The position numbers were made by a program, and so were the translations under genes. Below the pieces are notes generated by a model that saw only the letters and a list, made by a program, of their open reading frames with translations, did not search any database and was not told the origin of the DNA. A DNA stretch of 64,000 nt from Lachnospiraceae bacterium (GTDB lineage Bacteria > Bacillota > Clostridia > Lachnospirales > Lachnospiraceae): the NCBI GenBank assembly GCA_016286035.1, contig JAEERY010000020.1:1-64000 (forward strand), read 5' to 3'. This document shows, piece by piece, positions 43,030 to 52,740 of this stretch (position 1 is the stretch's first letter; every line of letters begins with the position of its first letter).

Positions 43030-46000
43030 GTGAAATACGATGCGTTTATAAGTTACAGACATACTCCGCTTGATATGGAGATGGCAAAGAAGTTGCACAA
43101 AGGGCTCGAGACATTTCATATCCCGAAGGCGGTACAGAAAAAAACAGGAAGGAAGAATATCAAGAGGGTATTCAGGGATCAGGAAGAGCTTCCTATCGGT
43201 AGTGATCTGGATGAGAACATCTCAACAGCGCTGAAGGAATCCGGATACCTTATTGTTGTGTGCTCACCGAATACACCGAAGTCAGAATGGGTATGCAAGG
43301 AGATAGATTCTTTCATTCAGATGCATGACAGGGCGCATGTACTTGCGATGCTCATAGAAGGCGAGCCGAACGAGAGCTTCCCGCATCAGCTTTTGGTTGA
43401 TGAGAACGGAACACCTGTAGAACCGCTGGCTGCTGACGTAAGAGGAGCTGATCCCAAGGAGAGAAATAAAAAGTTTAAGACTGAACTTTTAAGACTTGTT
43501 GCAGCCATACTTGAAGTAAATTATGACGATCTCAGACAAAGACACAGAGAACGTCGCATCCGAAAGATAGCTTCGATTGTTTCAGGCATAGCCGCGATAG
43601 TTGCTATTGCAGGCATAGCGTTTGGTTTATACAGCTCAAACATGGCAAGCAAGATGAAGAAACTTGCTGACGAGAAAGCCGTTTTAGCCGATGAAAAGAC
43701 AAAGCTTGCCGAAGATATACTGGCAGAGTACAAGGACAAGCAGGCTAACCAGTCACGCTTTTATGCACAGAGCTCAATGGCTCTGCTTGAAAGCGGTAAC
43801 AGAAGAGCAGCCGTTTTGGTAGCTTCTCAGGCACTGCCGTCACAGGACAATGACAGACCTTATGTACCCGAGGCGGAATATGCTCTAAGCAGTGCACTGC
43901 ATGCATATGATGTCGGCCATGATATGGAATATGACAGAACACTCGAGCATGACTTTGCAGTGATCGACATGGATATGAGCGATGACAGATCCAGGATCGT
44001 GACAGTTGACATAGGAGATAATGTCACTGTATGGAATACCGATGACTGGAGCAGGATCATAAGGATCGATTCAAAGGTGGATGAAAAAGATTATGTTCTT
44101 CATGTAGTCAGTGCATATGCTGATGTAAACGGAATTTATATCGCCAATGAGGAATCGTTTTGCATATATGATTATTCGGGCGAGCTTGTAAGTGAGAACA
44201 AAGACCTTGAATATGTTCGCGACATGTATATCAATGAGAAAGAAAGAAAAGGATATTTGATAAGCGGACCTCAGACTTATGTCATTGATCTTGAAAGCGG
44301 AAAGACTGAAAATGTCTTTGTTAATGATCTGGAAGAATCATTCTCAGGCAGATATGCATATGTTGAACAAAGTGGCGTACTGGCTGTAGGACATTATAAG
44401 GATCTTGCGCAAAATGCGACACTGACTTTCCTTGGAGAGAAGAACATAAACACTACTCTGTCACAAGGATATATCATTGATATGTGTGCGACGCCAAAAG
44501 GCAACGTGGCAGTAATTACCTGCAACGGCGATTTTCTATATGACGGAGTAAAGGAAGTATGTATCGATCTTGTAAGTGTTGACGGGAAAGTGTTGTGGTC
44601 TGATCACCTTGAAGTCAACGCATGGAACATGATGTCATTTAATGGGATAGTAAAGGCTCATCAGTATACAAAGGATGGGCAGGAGCGAGATGATATCGTT
44701 GCTGTTGTAGACAGGAAGGGATACACCTACGACGAGATAACCGGTAAGAGGACAGCTGACATATCACTTTCAGGCGAAGCAATGACTCTTAATCTTTCGA
44801 AGGAAAGCGGTATAGGTTTTGTCGGTTATGCCGCAGGAAATCTGGCACCCGTTGATTTTGATGAGGGTATGGTATATACGGATTTTGACATAAAGGTCGA
44901 TCTTGATATAAGAGATGTGATGTTCATGTCAGGTAAGGCGGCCGTTTCAGCTCTTAACTCAACAGATGTTTATGTTGTTTCATATCATGAGGCATCCGAT
45001 CTAAAGAAGGTTGCAGAGACTGATTCGACTGTTTTTGAGGCTGTTGCCAATGATATCGACTGCTATGCGGTTCAGTCGGTAGGTGATATATTTATACATC
45101 GTTTCTATGATTCTGACGGAAAGCTGCTCTATACATTTGATCAGAGCGAAAGTACCGTTAAAGGTATCGCTTTTGTCGGAAATATCTGTGTTTTGGCAGA
45201 CGGTGACAAGATATGGTTCATCGATCCTGTAAATGCTACTGCCCAGGGCGTGACATATGACAGTCTGGGAATGAATGACAGTCCTTATGCTATGGATGTT
45301 ACGGATAACGGTAAATATGCTTCATTCCAAGGAGGCTTAGATGTTGCTGTTGTCGATCTGGAAAACAAAAAGTGCATATACAGCGAAAACACGGAATACA
45401 GCGTAGGAAATGCTATCGTATCGGAAGACGGAAGCAAGCTTTATATATCTCCAAAGGGCGGAGCACTTCTGGTTTTAGATATAGCCTCGAAGGAAACAAA
45501 GGCTTTTGCTGACGAGTATAAGGGTCTGTCAAATTATTCATCGAATAAGTACATAGAGCTCAGTCGGGGTGGAAGATACATAGCTATGTGCTGTAAGGAC
45601 GGCAATGTAAGGATAGCGGATACAAACGATCTTTCAACAAAGGCAGTAATACCTCTGCAGACAAAGAACAACACCTTCTTAAGATTCATTGATGAAGACA
45701 GATATCTTATTATCCAGGGAGATGATCATAAGATCAGGATATGGGATGTTGAAAACGATTCGTTTGTCGTATCAACCGATTGCTACAGAAATATGGAGTA
45801 TGCGGTATTTGACAAGCAGGACGGTCTACTGGCAGTAGGTGACGGTGCGCAGTTATTCCTGTTTGAGACAAATACTTACGGCCTGGTAGCATATGTACCA
45901 TACTGCACAACCTATATAAAGGATAAGAACAGATTTGTTTTAAAGAGCAGAGAAGAAATCTTCCACACTACCTACAAGGATTACGCCACACTTTTGCAGG

Positions 46001-46068
46001 AAGCTAAGATACAGTTCCCGAATACTGAATTGAGCGATGAGGAAAAAGTTCTTTACAATATAAACTAA
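43030..46068 (+). CDS. TIR-domain protein with membrane helix and beta-propeller repeats
   Basis: 1012 residues, GTG start after AAAGGGGAA. The first ~150 residues are a TIR-type domain (KYDAFISYRHTPLDMEMAKKL, FRDQEELPIGSDL) with the conserved glutamate E91 in SEWVCKE, the residue that cleaves NAD in enzymatic TIR domains. A membrane helix follows at about 180-203, then a KLADEKA heptad coiled coil, then some 750 residues of WD40/propeller-like beta repeats (MSDDRSRIVTVDIGDNVTVWN, ...GDDHKIRIWDVEND). The topology suggests the TIR inside and propeller outside. A role in signalling or defence is open. Confidence 0.83.
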   Translation: MKYDAFISYRHTPLDMEMAKKLHKGLETFHIPKAVQKKTGRKNIKRVFRDQEELPIGSDLDENISTALKESGYLIVVCSPNTPKSEWVCKEIDSFIQMHDRAHVLAMLIEGEPNESFPHQLLVDENGTPVEPLAADVRGADPKERNKKFKTELLRLVAAILEVNYDDLRQRHRERRIRKIASIVSGIAAIVAIAGIAFGLYSSNMASKMKKLADEKAVLADEKTKLAEDILAEYKDKQANQSRFYAQSSMALLESGNRRAAVLVASQALPSQDNDRPYVPEAEYALSSALHAYDVGHDMEYDRTLEHDFAVIDMDMSDDRSRIVTVDIGDNVTVWNTDDWSRIIRIDSKVDEKDYVLHVVSAYADVNGIYIANEESFCIYDYSGELVSENKDLEYVRDMYINEKERKGYLISGPQTYVIDLESGKTENVFVNDLEESFSGRYAYVEQSGVLAVGHYKDLAQNATLTFLGEKNINTTLSQGYIIDMCATPKGNVAVITCNGDFLYDGVKEVCIDLVSVDGKVLWSDHLEVNAWNMMSFNGIVKAHQYTKDGQERDDIVAVVDRKGYTYDEITGKRTADISLSGEAMTLNLSKESGIGFVGYAAGNLAPVDFDEGMVYTDFDIKVDLDIRDVMFMSGKAAVSALNSTDVYVVSYHEASDLKKVAETDSTVFEAVANDIDCYAVQSVGDIFIHRFYDSDGKLLYTFDQSESTVKGIAFVGNICVLADGDKIWFIDPVNATAQGVTYDSLGMNDSPYAMDVTDNGKYASFQGGLDVAVVDLENKKCIYSENTEYSVGNAIVSEDGSKLYISPKGGALLVLDIASKETKAFADEYKGLSNYSSNKYIELSRGGRYIAMCCKDGNVRIADTNDLSTKAVIPLQTKNNTFLRFIDEDRYLIIQGDDHKIRIWDVENDSFVVSTDCYRNMEYAVFDKQDGLLAVGDGAQLFLFETNTYGLVAYVPYCTTYIKDKNRFVLKSREEIFHTTYKDYATLLQEAKIQFPNTELSDEEKVLYNIN

Positions 46069-46139
46069 AGAAAAATTATATTTTTCCACAAAAAGGCCAG
46101 GGTCTTTACGTATCTTATCAAAGAAAGGAGTTATTTCTT

Positions 46140-47519
46140 ATGAAAAGAAGATATGTAGCACTTATTTTGACTTTGGCCATCGCACTGGCCGGATGCGGTA
46201 AAGAACAGGCTCTTGTCGAACCTGAAGAAGATGTGGTTGAACTCACGCAAGAGGAAAATACGGAAAGCGAGTCTACAGACTTAATGGAAGATATAAAGTC
46301 TAAAACCATCAAGATAAAGGCACCTGAGAAGACATCCACACAGGAGGTCATAAGTATAAATGACGTTACCATGGATAACAGGGTGATAGGTTCTTTTTCT
46401 GATTCTTCTATATCAATGTTCGCAGAGACGGCGAAGAAAACTAATGAAAATGAGAATGTCCTTATAGCACCGACATCGCTTATCATGGCTCTTGGAATGA
46501 CGGAAAACGGAGCAGATGGAGAGACGCTTAAGCAGATGGAAGAGGCTGTGAACGGGGGACTTAGCATTGAAGAGGCAGATCAGGTCTTAAGAGCTCTTTA
46601 TCTTAAGATGAACGATTCACAGGGCGTTGAGTGGAATAATGCAAATTCAATCTGGTTCAAAGATGACGGTGTTCTTGAACTAAAAGATGATTTTGTATCA
46701 AAGGCGGCTTACTATTTTGGAGCGGAACTGTTCAAGGCACCTTTTAACGGGGGTACGCTTAAGGACATTAACAAATGGGTTTCTGATCAGACTAAAGAGC
46801 GTATACCCGATATACTGGATTCGATATCACCTGATGCATGCACTTATCTTATAAATGCGATATCCTTTGACGCAAAATGGGCTAAGGAATACGAAGCGTC
46901 TGCGATTCATGAAAATGAGGTATTTACCAATGCTGACGGCAGCATATCCGAGGTCACGATGCTCAGCAGTAAAGAGGACAGGTACTTTGAATACGGAGAT
47001 GCTCTCGGATTTATCAAACCGTATGAGGGAAATGAGTACTCATTTGTGGGAATACTCCCGAATGAAGGAACGGATATAGCTGAGTATATTAGCTGGCTTA
47101 ATGAAAATTCGAAAGGATTTGCAGATGCTGTAAGAGACAGTGATTATGCGGATGTTTTTGTGACGATGCCTCAGTTTACCGTCGAGTACGGCACAGAAAT
47201 GAGTAACGTTCTTAAGGAAATGGGAATGACGGATGCTTTTGATCCGGGCAAGGCGGATTTCAGCAACATGATCGAAACAGCAAATGGAGCCGATTATCCC
47301 ATAGCGATAGAGCGTGTTATTCACAAGACCTTTATAAATGTAGACAGAAACGGTACACAGGCCGCAGCGGCAACGGTAGTTGAGATGCGCTGTTATGCGG
47401 CAGCACCTATGGAAAAACAGTTATTTATTAATCTTGATCGTCCGTTTATATATGCGATAGTTGATAATGAGACGGGACTTCCGATGTTCATAGGATGTGT
47501 CAATATACTTAACAAATGA
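46140..47519 (+). CDS. Lipoprotein serpin (serine protease inhibitor)
   Basis: 459 residues. Lipobox LAGC after a short signal peptide, an acidic linker of about 60 residues, then a full serpin domain: NVLIAPTSLIMALGMTENGADG, NANSIWFKDD, YLINAISFDAKWA, VFVTMPQFTVEYGTEM, and the reactive-centre hinge NGTQAAAATVVEM near residue 404, ending LDRPFIYAIVDNETGLPMFIG. The alanine-rich hinge marks an inhibitory serpin that traps proteases. It should be displayed on the cell surface. Bacterial serpins are known but uncommon. Confidence 0.92.
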   Translation: MKRRYVALILTLAIALAGCGKEQALVEPEEDVVELTQEENTESESTDLMEDIKSKTIKIKAPEKTSTQEVISINDVTMDNRVIGSFSDSSISMFAETAKKTNENENVLIAPTSLIMALGMTENGADGETLKQMEEAVNGGLSIEEADQVLRALYLKMNDSQGVEWNNANSIWFKDDGVLELKDDFVSKAAYYFGAELFKAPFNGGTLKDINKWVSDQTKERIPDILDSISPDACTYLINAISFDAKWAKEYEASAIHENEVFTNADGSISEVTMLSSKEDRYFEYGDALGFIKPYEGNEYSFVGILPNEGTDIAEYISWLNENSKGFADAVRDSDYADVFVTMPQFTVEYGTEMSNVLKEMGMTDAFDPGKADFSNMIETANGADYPIAIERVIHKTFINVDRNGTQAAAATVVEMRCYAAAPMEKQLFINLDRPFIYAIVDNETGLPMFIGCVNILNK

Positions 47520-47532
47520 ATTTGAGCAAACA

Positions 47533-47559
47533 AAAAAGGCAGGATTTTTCCTGCCTTTT
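47533..47559 (+). terminator. Bidirectional rho-independent terminator
   Basis: AAAAGGCAGGA and TCCTGCCTTTT pair around a TTTT loop, flanked by A's on one side and T's on the other. It serves both the serpin gene and the convergent MFS gene. Confidence 0.9.
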
Positions 47560-47572
47560 GCTTATGTATGTC

Positions 47573-48898
47573 TTAAGCCTGCTTACTCTTGTCTGTAGGT
47601 TTTACAAGTACCAGACAAAGGATAAGTGCAACGATGTAAAGTGCGATAGTGAAGAAAAGTACATTCTGATATCCAACAGGATTCATCTTTACACCATCGT
47701 GATCGATCCATTCGCCCGAGTGATTAACAATGTAAGTTGCAACCTGGTTACCTGTAAGTCCCGCAAACGCCCATGCTGAAAGGGTGATTCCGTGGATAGC
47801 ACTGATAGAACCCATTCCGTAATGGTCTGAGAGCAATGTGGGAACGTTTGAGAAACCGCCGCCGTAACCTGCATTAACGATGAATATAAGAGCGAGTACA
47901 AGGAAGATCAAAAGGCCGTTGCCTTCGCCGTTCTTGATACCGCTTGTGATCATAACAAGTGCTGTGAATACGATCGAAAGGATGAAGATCATCTTGTAGA
48001 TCGTATTTCTGTCTTTCATGGTATCTGCCCATGAAGAGAAGCCGAGTCTTCCGCCTGCATTGAAGATAGCGGAGATCGTAGAGATGATACCTACGTAAGC
48101 TGCAAGGCCTACACATTTAACGATCATCTTTTCCTGAGATATAAGTGCAAGACCGCAGGTGATGTTGATATAGAACATTACCCAGATACCAACGTAGTTG
48201 CTGATAGGCTTGGTCTTTAAAACTTCGATGATGCTGGGCTTTGAATCCTTATCCTGAGGCTCATGCCAGTCAGCGGGTTTAGCAAGAAGAAGGTGGCCGA
48301 TAAACATCATGATGAAGTATACAACAGCAAGGATGATGAACATCTTGTAGATACCGCCTTCGCCGAGGTTTTCAAGCATGCTCTGCATGATGGGGCTTGC
48401 GATAGCCTTGGCTGCACCGAAACCTGCAACAGCAAGACCTGTTGCAAGACCTTTACGATCCTGGAACCAGAGCATAAGAGTCTTAACCGGTGAAAGATAA
48501 CCTGTACCAAGTCCTACACCCATGATGAAACCGTAGCTTAAGTATATTCCGATGAGTGCCACAGGACTCTGCTGATGCTGGCCGCCGTAGTAGATAAAGA
48601 AACCTGTGAGAGCCATACCTGTTGCAAAACAGATAGTAGCGATCAGCGATGATTTGTGGATGTCCTTCTCAACAATGTTACCAAGGAAAGCCGCTGACAT
48701 TCCGAGGAAGAAGATGGCAAATGAGAATGCCCACTCTGTTGCGCCCTTCGAGTAGCCGATGTAATCAGCTATCTCCTGACTGAAGATTGACCAGCAGTAA
48801 ACGGTACCGATACTGCAGTGGAGAAGAAGCGCGGGAATGGCTGCGCGTACCCATTTGTTAGTGCGCCATCCGCCTGATTTAGAAGTTTGTTCACTCAT
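47573..48898 (-). CDS. OFA-family MFS transporter
   Basis: 441 residues with 12 hydrophobic helices. PALLLHCSIGTVYCWSIFSQEI, LGTGYLSPVKTLMLWFQDRKGLATGLAVAGFG and the late GYGGGFSNVPTLLSDHYG are landmarks of the oxalate/formate antiporter family. The substrate cannot be told; members carry small carboxylates. It is a single gene on the minus strand, divergent from the polyamine operon. Confidence 0.9.
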   Translation of the reverse strand: MSEQTSKSGGWRTNKWVRAAIPALLLHCSIGTVYCWSIFSQEIADYIGYSKGATEWAFSFAIFFLGMSAAFLGNIVEKDIHKSSLIATICFATGMALTGFFIYYGGQHQQSPVALIGIYLSYGFIMGVGLGTGYLSPVKTLMLWFQDRKGLATGLAVAGFGAAKAIASPIMQSMLENLGEGGIYKMFIILAVVYFIMMFIGHLLLAKPADWHEPQDKDSKPSIIEVLKTKPISNYVGIWVMFYINITCGLALISQEKMIVKCVGLAAYVGIISTISAIFNAGGRLGFSSWADTMKDRNTIYKMIFILSIVFTALVMITSGIKNGEGNGLLIFLVLALIFIVNAGYGGGFSNVPTLLSDHYGMGSISAIHGITLSAWAFAGLTGNQVATYIVNHSGEWIDHDGVKMNPVGYQNVLFFTIALYIVALILCLVLVKPTDKSKQA

Positions 48899-49011
48899 GA
48901 TAAAATTCCTTTCTGTTTATAGCTAGCTTAAAGCATTTTTTACCAAATAAGAAGTATACTATGAAAACAGCCAAATGTAAAGTGTTTATGGGGGTTTGGG
49001 CGTTCTTTGCA

Positions 49012-49084
49012 TTGACACTGCATAACTAATATGTTAATTTAGATAAGAAGATATTCGGGATGATGTTAACAGCATCATCTTTTT
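49012..49084 (+). promoter_or_regulatory. Promoter and terminator-like hairpin ahead of the polyamine operon
   Basis: TTGACA at 49012-49017 with TTAATT at 49034-49039 (16-bp spacer) is a possible promoter. Right after it GATGATG (49059-49065) pairs with CATCATC (49073-49079), followed by TTTTTGTTTT. This is a terminator between promoter and speA, as in transcription attenuation. The rest of 48899-49011 shows nothing else clear. Confidence 0.5.
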
Positions 49085-49107
49085 GTTTTGGGTGGGTATT
49101 GCCAGTT

Positions 49108-50559
49108 ATGGATCTTGAGAGACAAAAGAGAGCGCCGATATATGAGGCTCTCGAGAGATTTAAGAAAAAAAGAGTGGTCCCGTTTGATGTACCAGGGCAT
49201 AAAAGAGGACGCGGAAATCCTGAGCTTGTTGAGCTTTTGGGAGACAAATGCGTAAGCCTGGATGTGAATTCCATGAAGCCGCTTGATAATCTGTGTCATC
49301 CAGTAAGTGTCATACAGGAGGCGGAGGATCTGACTGCGGATGCATTTGGTGCAGAGCATGCTTTTTTGATGGTAGGAGGAACAACTTCTGCTGTTCAGAG
49401 CATGATCTTATCCTGCTGTAAACCCGGAGAAGAGATCATACTTCCCAGGAATGTGCACAAAAGTGCCATAAATGCACTTGTCCTTTGCGGAGCGATACCT
49501 GTTTATGTTGAACCGAAGACCGAACCCAGGATAGGAATAGCTCTGGGGATAGAGACAGACGCGATGGAAGCTACCATGAAAGCTCATCCGAATGCAAAAG
49601 CGGTCTTAATAAACAATCCTACATATTACGGGATATGTTCCGATCTAGTTAAGCTTACCGAACTGGCTCACAGATTCGGTATGAAGATGCTAGTCGATGA
49701 GGCGCACGGTACACACCTTTACTTTGGTGAGGGACTTCCGATCGATGCTATGAGAGCCGGTGCCGATATGGCGGCAATATCAATGCATAAATCCGGAGGA
49801 AGCCTTACACAGAGTTCACTGCTTCTTACCAATAACGGAGTCAATGCCGATTATGTCAGACAGATAGTGAACCTGACACAGACTACAAGTGCTTCATATC
49901 TGCTGTTGTCAAGCCTTGATATATCAAGGAGAAACCTGGCGCTCAGAGGAAGAGAATCCTTTGAAAAGGTAGTCAAGATGGCGGAATATGCCAGGACAGA
50001 GATAAATGCCATTGGAGGCTATTATGCGTACGGTACGGAACTCATAAACGGTACCAGTGTATGCGGATATGATGTAACAAAGCTTTCGGTCTATACCCAG
50101 GAGATCGGTCTTACTGGAATTGAGGTATATGACCTTTTAAGAGATGAATATGATATACAGATAGAGTTTGGGGATATAGGAAATATCCTTGCCTACATCT
50201 CTATCGGTGATCGTTTAAGAGATATAGAGCGTCTGGTGAACGCACTGGCGGATATAAAGAGACTTTATGAGAAGGAACAGCTTCCCACCATATCAGGAGA
50301 CTACATACAGCCCGAGGTTGTCGTATCGCCACAGGAAGCTTTTTACAGTGAGAAGATATCGGTACCGATCAGGGAATCCATCGGAAAGATATGTGCTGAG
50401 TTCATCATGTGCTATCCTCCGGGAATTCCGATACTGGCACCCGGTGAGCGCATCACTACAGACATAGTGGACTATATCCTTTATGCCAAGGAAAAAGGTT
50501 GTTCTCTTCAGGGAACGGAAGACCTTGAGGCAGACAGGCTTAATATACTGAAAAAATGA
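49108..50559 (+). CDS. speA: Arginine decarboxylase (Orn/Lys/Arg decarboxylase family)
   Basis: 483 residues, PLP-dependent fold I. VPFDVPGHKRGRG near the start, LMVGGTTSAVQSMI, VDEAHGTHLYF and the PLP lysine K228 in SMHKSGGSLTQSS are family landmarks; the short form is the Bacillus SpeA type. The following aguA and aguB genes indicate that arginine is the substrate and agmatine the product. The ATG at 49108 gives the usual N-terminus; ATG 49060 is also in frame but lies within the terminator-like hairpin. Confidence 0.9.
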   Translation: MDLERQKRAPIYEALERFKKKRVVPFDVPGHKRGRGNPELVELLGDKCVSLDVNSMKPLDNLCHPVSVIQEAEDLTADAFGAEHAFLMVGGTTSAVQSMILSCCKPGEEIILPRNVHKSAINALVLCGAIPVYVEPKTEPRIGIALGIETDAMEATMKAHPNAKAVLINNPTYYGICSDLVKLTELAHRFGMKMLVDEAHGTHLYFGEGLPIDAMRAGADMAAISMHKSGGSLTQSSLLLTNNGVNADYVRQIVNLTQTTSASYLLLSSLDISRRNLALRGRESFEKVVKMAEYARTEINAIGGYYAYGTELINGTSVCGYDVTKLSVYTQEIGLTGIEVYDLLRDEYDIQIEFGDIGNILAYISIGDRLRDIERLVNALADIKRLYEKEQLPTISGDYIQPEVVVSPQEAFYSEKISVPIRESIGKICAEFIMCYPPGIPILAPGERITTDIVDYILYAKEKGCSLQGTEDLEADRLNILKK

Positions 50560-50600
50560 TCTATCACATCCTAAATGCGGTTTCATAAGGAGGAACAGAC

Positions 50601-51458
50601 ATGGAGTTGTGGTTCTCGGAATGTCATACAGACAATGTTAAGTTGTCCATCAGAACAAATAAGGAACTTTACTCGGGAGAGAGTGACTATCAGAGATTTG
50701 ACGTAATGGAGACCCCCGAATTCGGTAAGGTGCTCATATCAGACGGAGAGATAGTATTCTCTGAAGCTGATGAATTCATATACGATGAAATGGTGACGCA
50801 TGTTCCTATGGCGGTCCATCCCAATGTCAAAAAGGTATTGATATTCGGCGGGGGCGACGGCGGAGTAGCCACATGTTTTACCAAATATCCGGAGATAGAG
50901 AGTATTGACCTTGTGGAGCCGGATGAGAAGATGGTTGAGGTCTGCAAGGAGTATTTCCCGGAGCAGACAGCGGGACTGAGTGATCCCAGAGTTCACATCT
51001 TTTATATGGAAGGATTGCATTTTTTGAGAAATGTGCAGAATGAATATGACATTATCGTCAATGATTCAACCGATCCTTTCGGTCATGAAGAGGGATTGTT
51101 CACAAAGGAATTCTACGGAAGCTGCTATAAAGCACTTAAAGAAGACGGTATCATGGTGTATCAGCACGGAAGCCCATTCTTTGATGAGGATGAACAGGCC
51201 TGCAGAAGCATGCACAGGAAGGTTGTAAAGAGTTTTCCGGTAAGTCGTGTATACCAGGCTCATATCGCAACATGTCCGGCAGGATACTGGCTGTTCGGAT
51301 TTGCATCAAAGAAGTATCATCCGCTTGATGATCTGGATGCCAAGCGTTGGAAGGACAGACACATAGAGACGTGGTATTACACCATAAATCTGCACAGGGG
51401 AGCATTTATGCTGCCCAAATATGTTGAAGATCTGCTTGAAGAGGAGGAGGACAAATAA
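50601..51458 (+). CDS. speE: Spermidine synthase-family aminopropyltransferase
   Basis: 285 residues. ELWFSECHTDNVKLSIRTN, the nucleotide motif IFGGGDGGVAT, LVEPDEKMVE and the catalytic aspartate segment NDSTDPFGHEEGLFTKEFY are those of SpeE. The enzyme moves an aminopropyl group from decarboxylated SAM to putrescine. No speD, which makes that donor, is in the operon. The stop overlaps the next ATG (TAATG). Confidence 0.9.
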   Translation: MELWFSECHTDNVKLSIRTNKELYSGESDYQRFDVMETPEFGKVLISDGEIVFSEADEFIYDEMVTHVPMAVHPNVKKVLIFGGGDGGVATCFTKYPEIESIDLVEPDEKMVEVCKEYFPEQTAGLSDPRVHIFYMEGLHFLRNVQNEYDIIVNDSTDPFGHEEGLFTKEFYGSCYKALKEDGIMVYQHGSPFFDEDEQACRSMHRKVVKSFPVSRVYQAHIATCPAGYWLFGFASKKYHPLDDLDAKRWKDRHIETWYYTINLHRGAFMLPKYVEDLLEEEEDK

Positions 51459-52717
51459 TGGCCAGAGTACTTATTATCGGTTGTGGCGGAGTTGCATCGG
51501 TTGCGATCCATAAGTGTTGTCAGAACAGTGAAGTGTTTGAAGAGATAATGATCGCAAGCCGTACCGTATCAAAATGTGACGCTCTTAAAGAGAAACTTGA
51601 AGGAAAGACAAAGACTAAGATCTCAACAGCGAAAGTAGATGCGGATAAAGTTGAGGAAGTCGTAGCGCTCATAAAAGAGTTTAAACCCGATGCGGTACTA
51701 AATCTTGCACTTCCTTATCAGGATCTGACCATAATGGATGCCTGTGTGGAATGCAAGGTGCCCTATATAGATACAGCCAATTATGAGGCGGAGGATACAA
51801 ACGATCCCAAGTGGAGAGCTGTTTATGAGAAGAGATGCAAAGAACTGGGATTCAGTGCATACTTCGATTATTCATGGCAGTGGGCATATATGGATCGCTT
51901 TAAACAAGCAGGGATCACCGGTATTCTGGGAACAGGATTCGATCCCGGTGTAACATCAGTATTTACCGCATATGCACTCAAGCATTATTTTGATGAGATA
52001 CATACCATAGATATTTTGGATTGCAACGGCGGAGATCACGGATATCCGTTTGCAACAAACTTCAATCCCGAGATAAATTTAAGAGAGGTATCCGCTCCGG
52101 GATCATACTGGGAAGACGGCCACTGGGTTGAGATACCTGCCATGTCTATAAAGAGAGAGTATGATTTTGAAGGTGTCGGCATGAAAGATATGTATCTTCT
52201 TCATCATGAGGAGATAGAGTCACTTGCAAAGAACATACCCGGAGTAAAGAGAATAAGATTCTTTATGACATTCGGACAGAGTTATCTTACACATATGAAG
52301 TGTCTGGAGAATGTCGGAATGTTATCAACGGTTCCGATAGAGTTTCAGGGACAGCAGATAGTACCTATTCAGTTTTTGAAGGCACTTCTTCCGGATCCCG
52401 CTTCACTTGGACCGAGAACAGTCGGAAAGACTAACATAGGATGTATATACACCGGTGTAAAGGACGGAAAAGAAAAGTGCATATATATCTACAATGTCTG
52501 TGACCATCAGGAATGCTACAAAGAGGTTGAGTCACAGGCCATATCATATACGACAGGAGTTCCTGCAATGATAGGAACAATGATGGTAGTAACGGGGCTC
52601 TGGAACAGACCCGGTGTATACACGGTTGAGGAATTCGATCCTGATCCGTATATGGAAGCACTTAATAAGTGGGGGCTCCCATGGAAGGTTGTTGAAAATC
52701 CCGTACTTGTTGATTGA
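51458..52717 (+). CDS. Carboxy(nor)spermidine synthase (saccharopine dehydrogenase family)
   Basis: 419 residues. Rossmann motif IIGCGGVASVA at the start, NLALPYQDLTIMDACVE, YIDTANYE, LGTGFDPGVTSVFTAY and NCNGGDHGYPFATNF-type segments match Lys1-like carboxynorspermidine dehydrogenase. It condenses aspartate semialdehyde with putrescine and reduces the product to carboxyspermidine. It is translationally coupled to speE upstream and nspC downstream. Confidence 0.9.
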   Translation: MARVLIIGCGGVASVAIHKCCQNSEVFEEIMIASRTVSKCDALKEKLEGKTKTKISTAKVDADKVEEVVALIKEFKPDAVLNLALPYQDLTIMDACVECKVPYIDTANYEAEDTNDPKWRAVYEKRCKELGFSAYFDYSWQWAYMDRFKQAGITGILGTGFDPGVTSVFTAYALKHYFDEIHTIDILDCNGGDHGYPFATNFNPEINLREVSAPGSYWEDGHWVEIPAMSIKREYDFEGVGMKDMYLLHHEEIESLAKNIPGVKRIRFFMTFGQSYLTHMKCLENVGMLSTVPIEFQGQQIVPIQFLKALLPDPASLGPRTVGKTNIGCIYTGVKDGKEKCIYIYNVCDHQECYKEVESQAISYTTGVPAMIGTMMVVTGLWNRPGVYTVEEFDPDPYMEALNKWGLPWKVVENPVLVD

Positions 52718-52740
52718 TCAAGGATAAAGAGGTCACTTAT

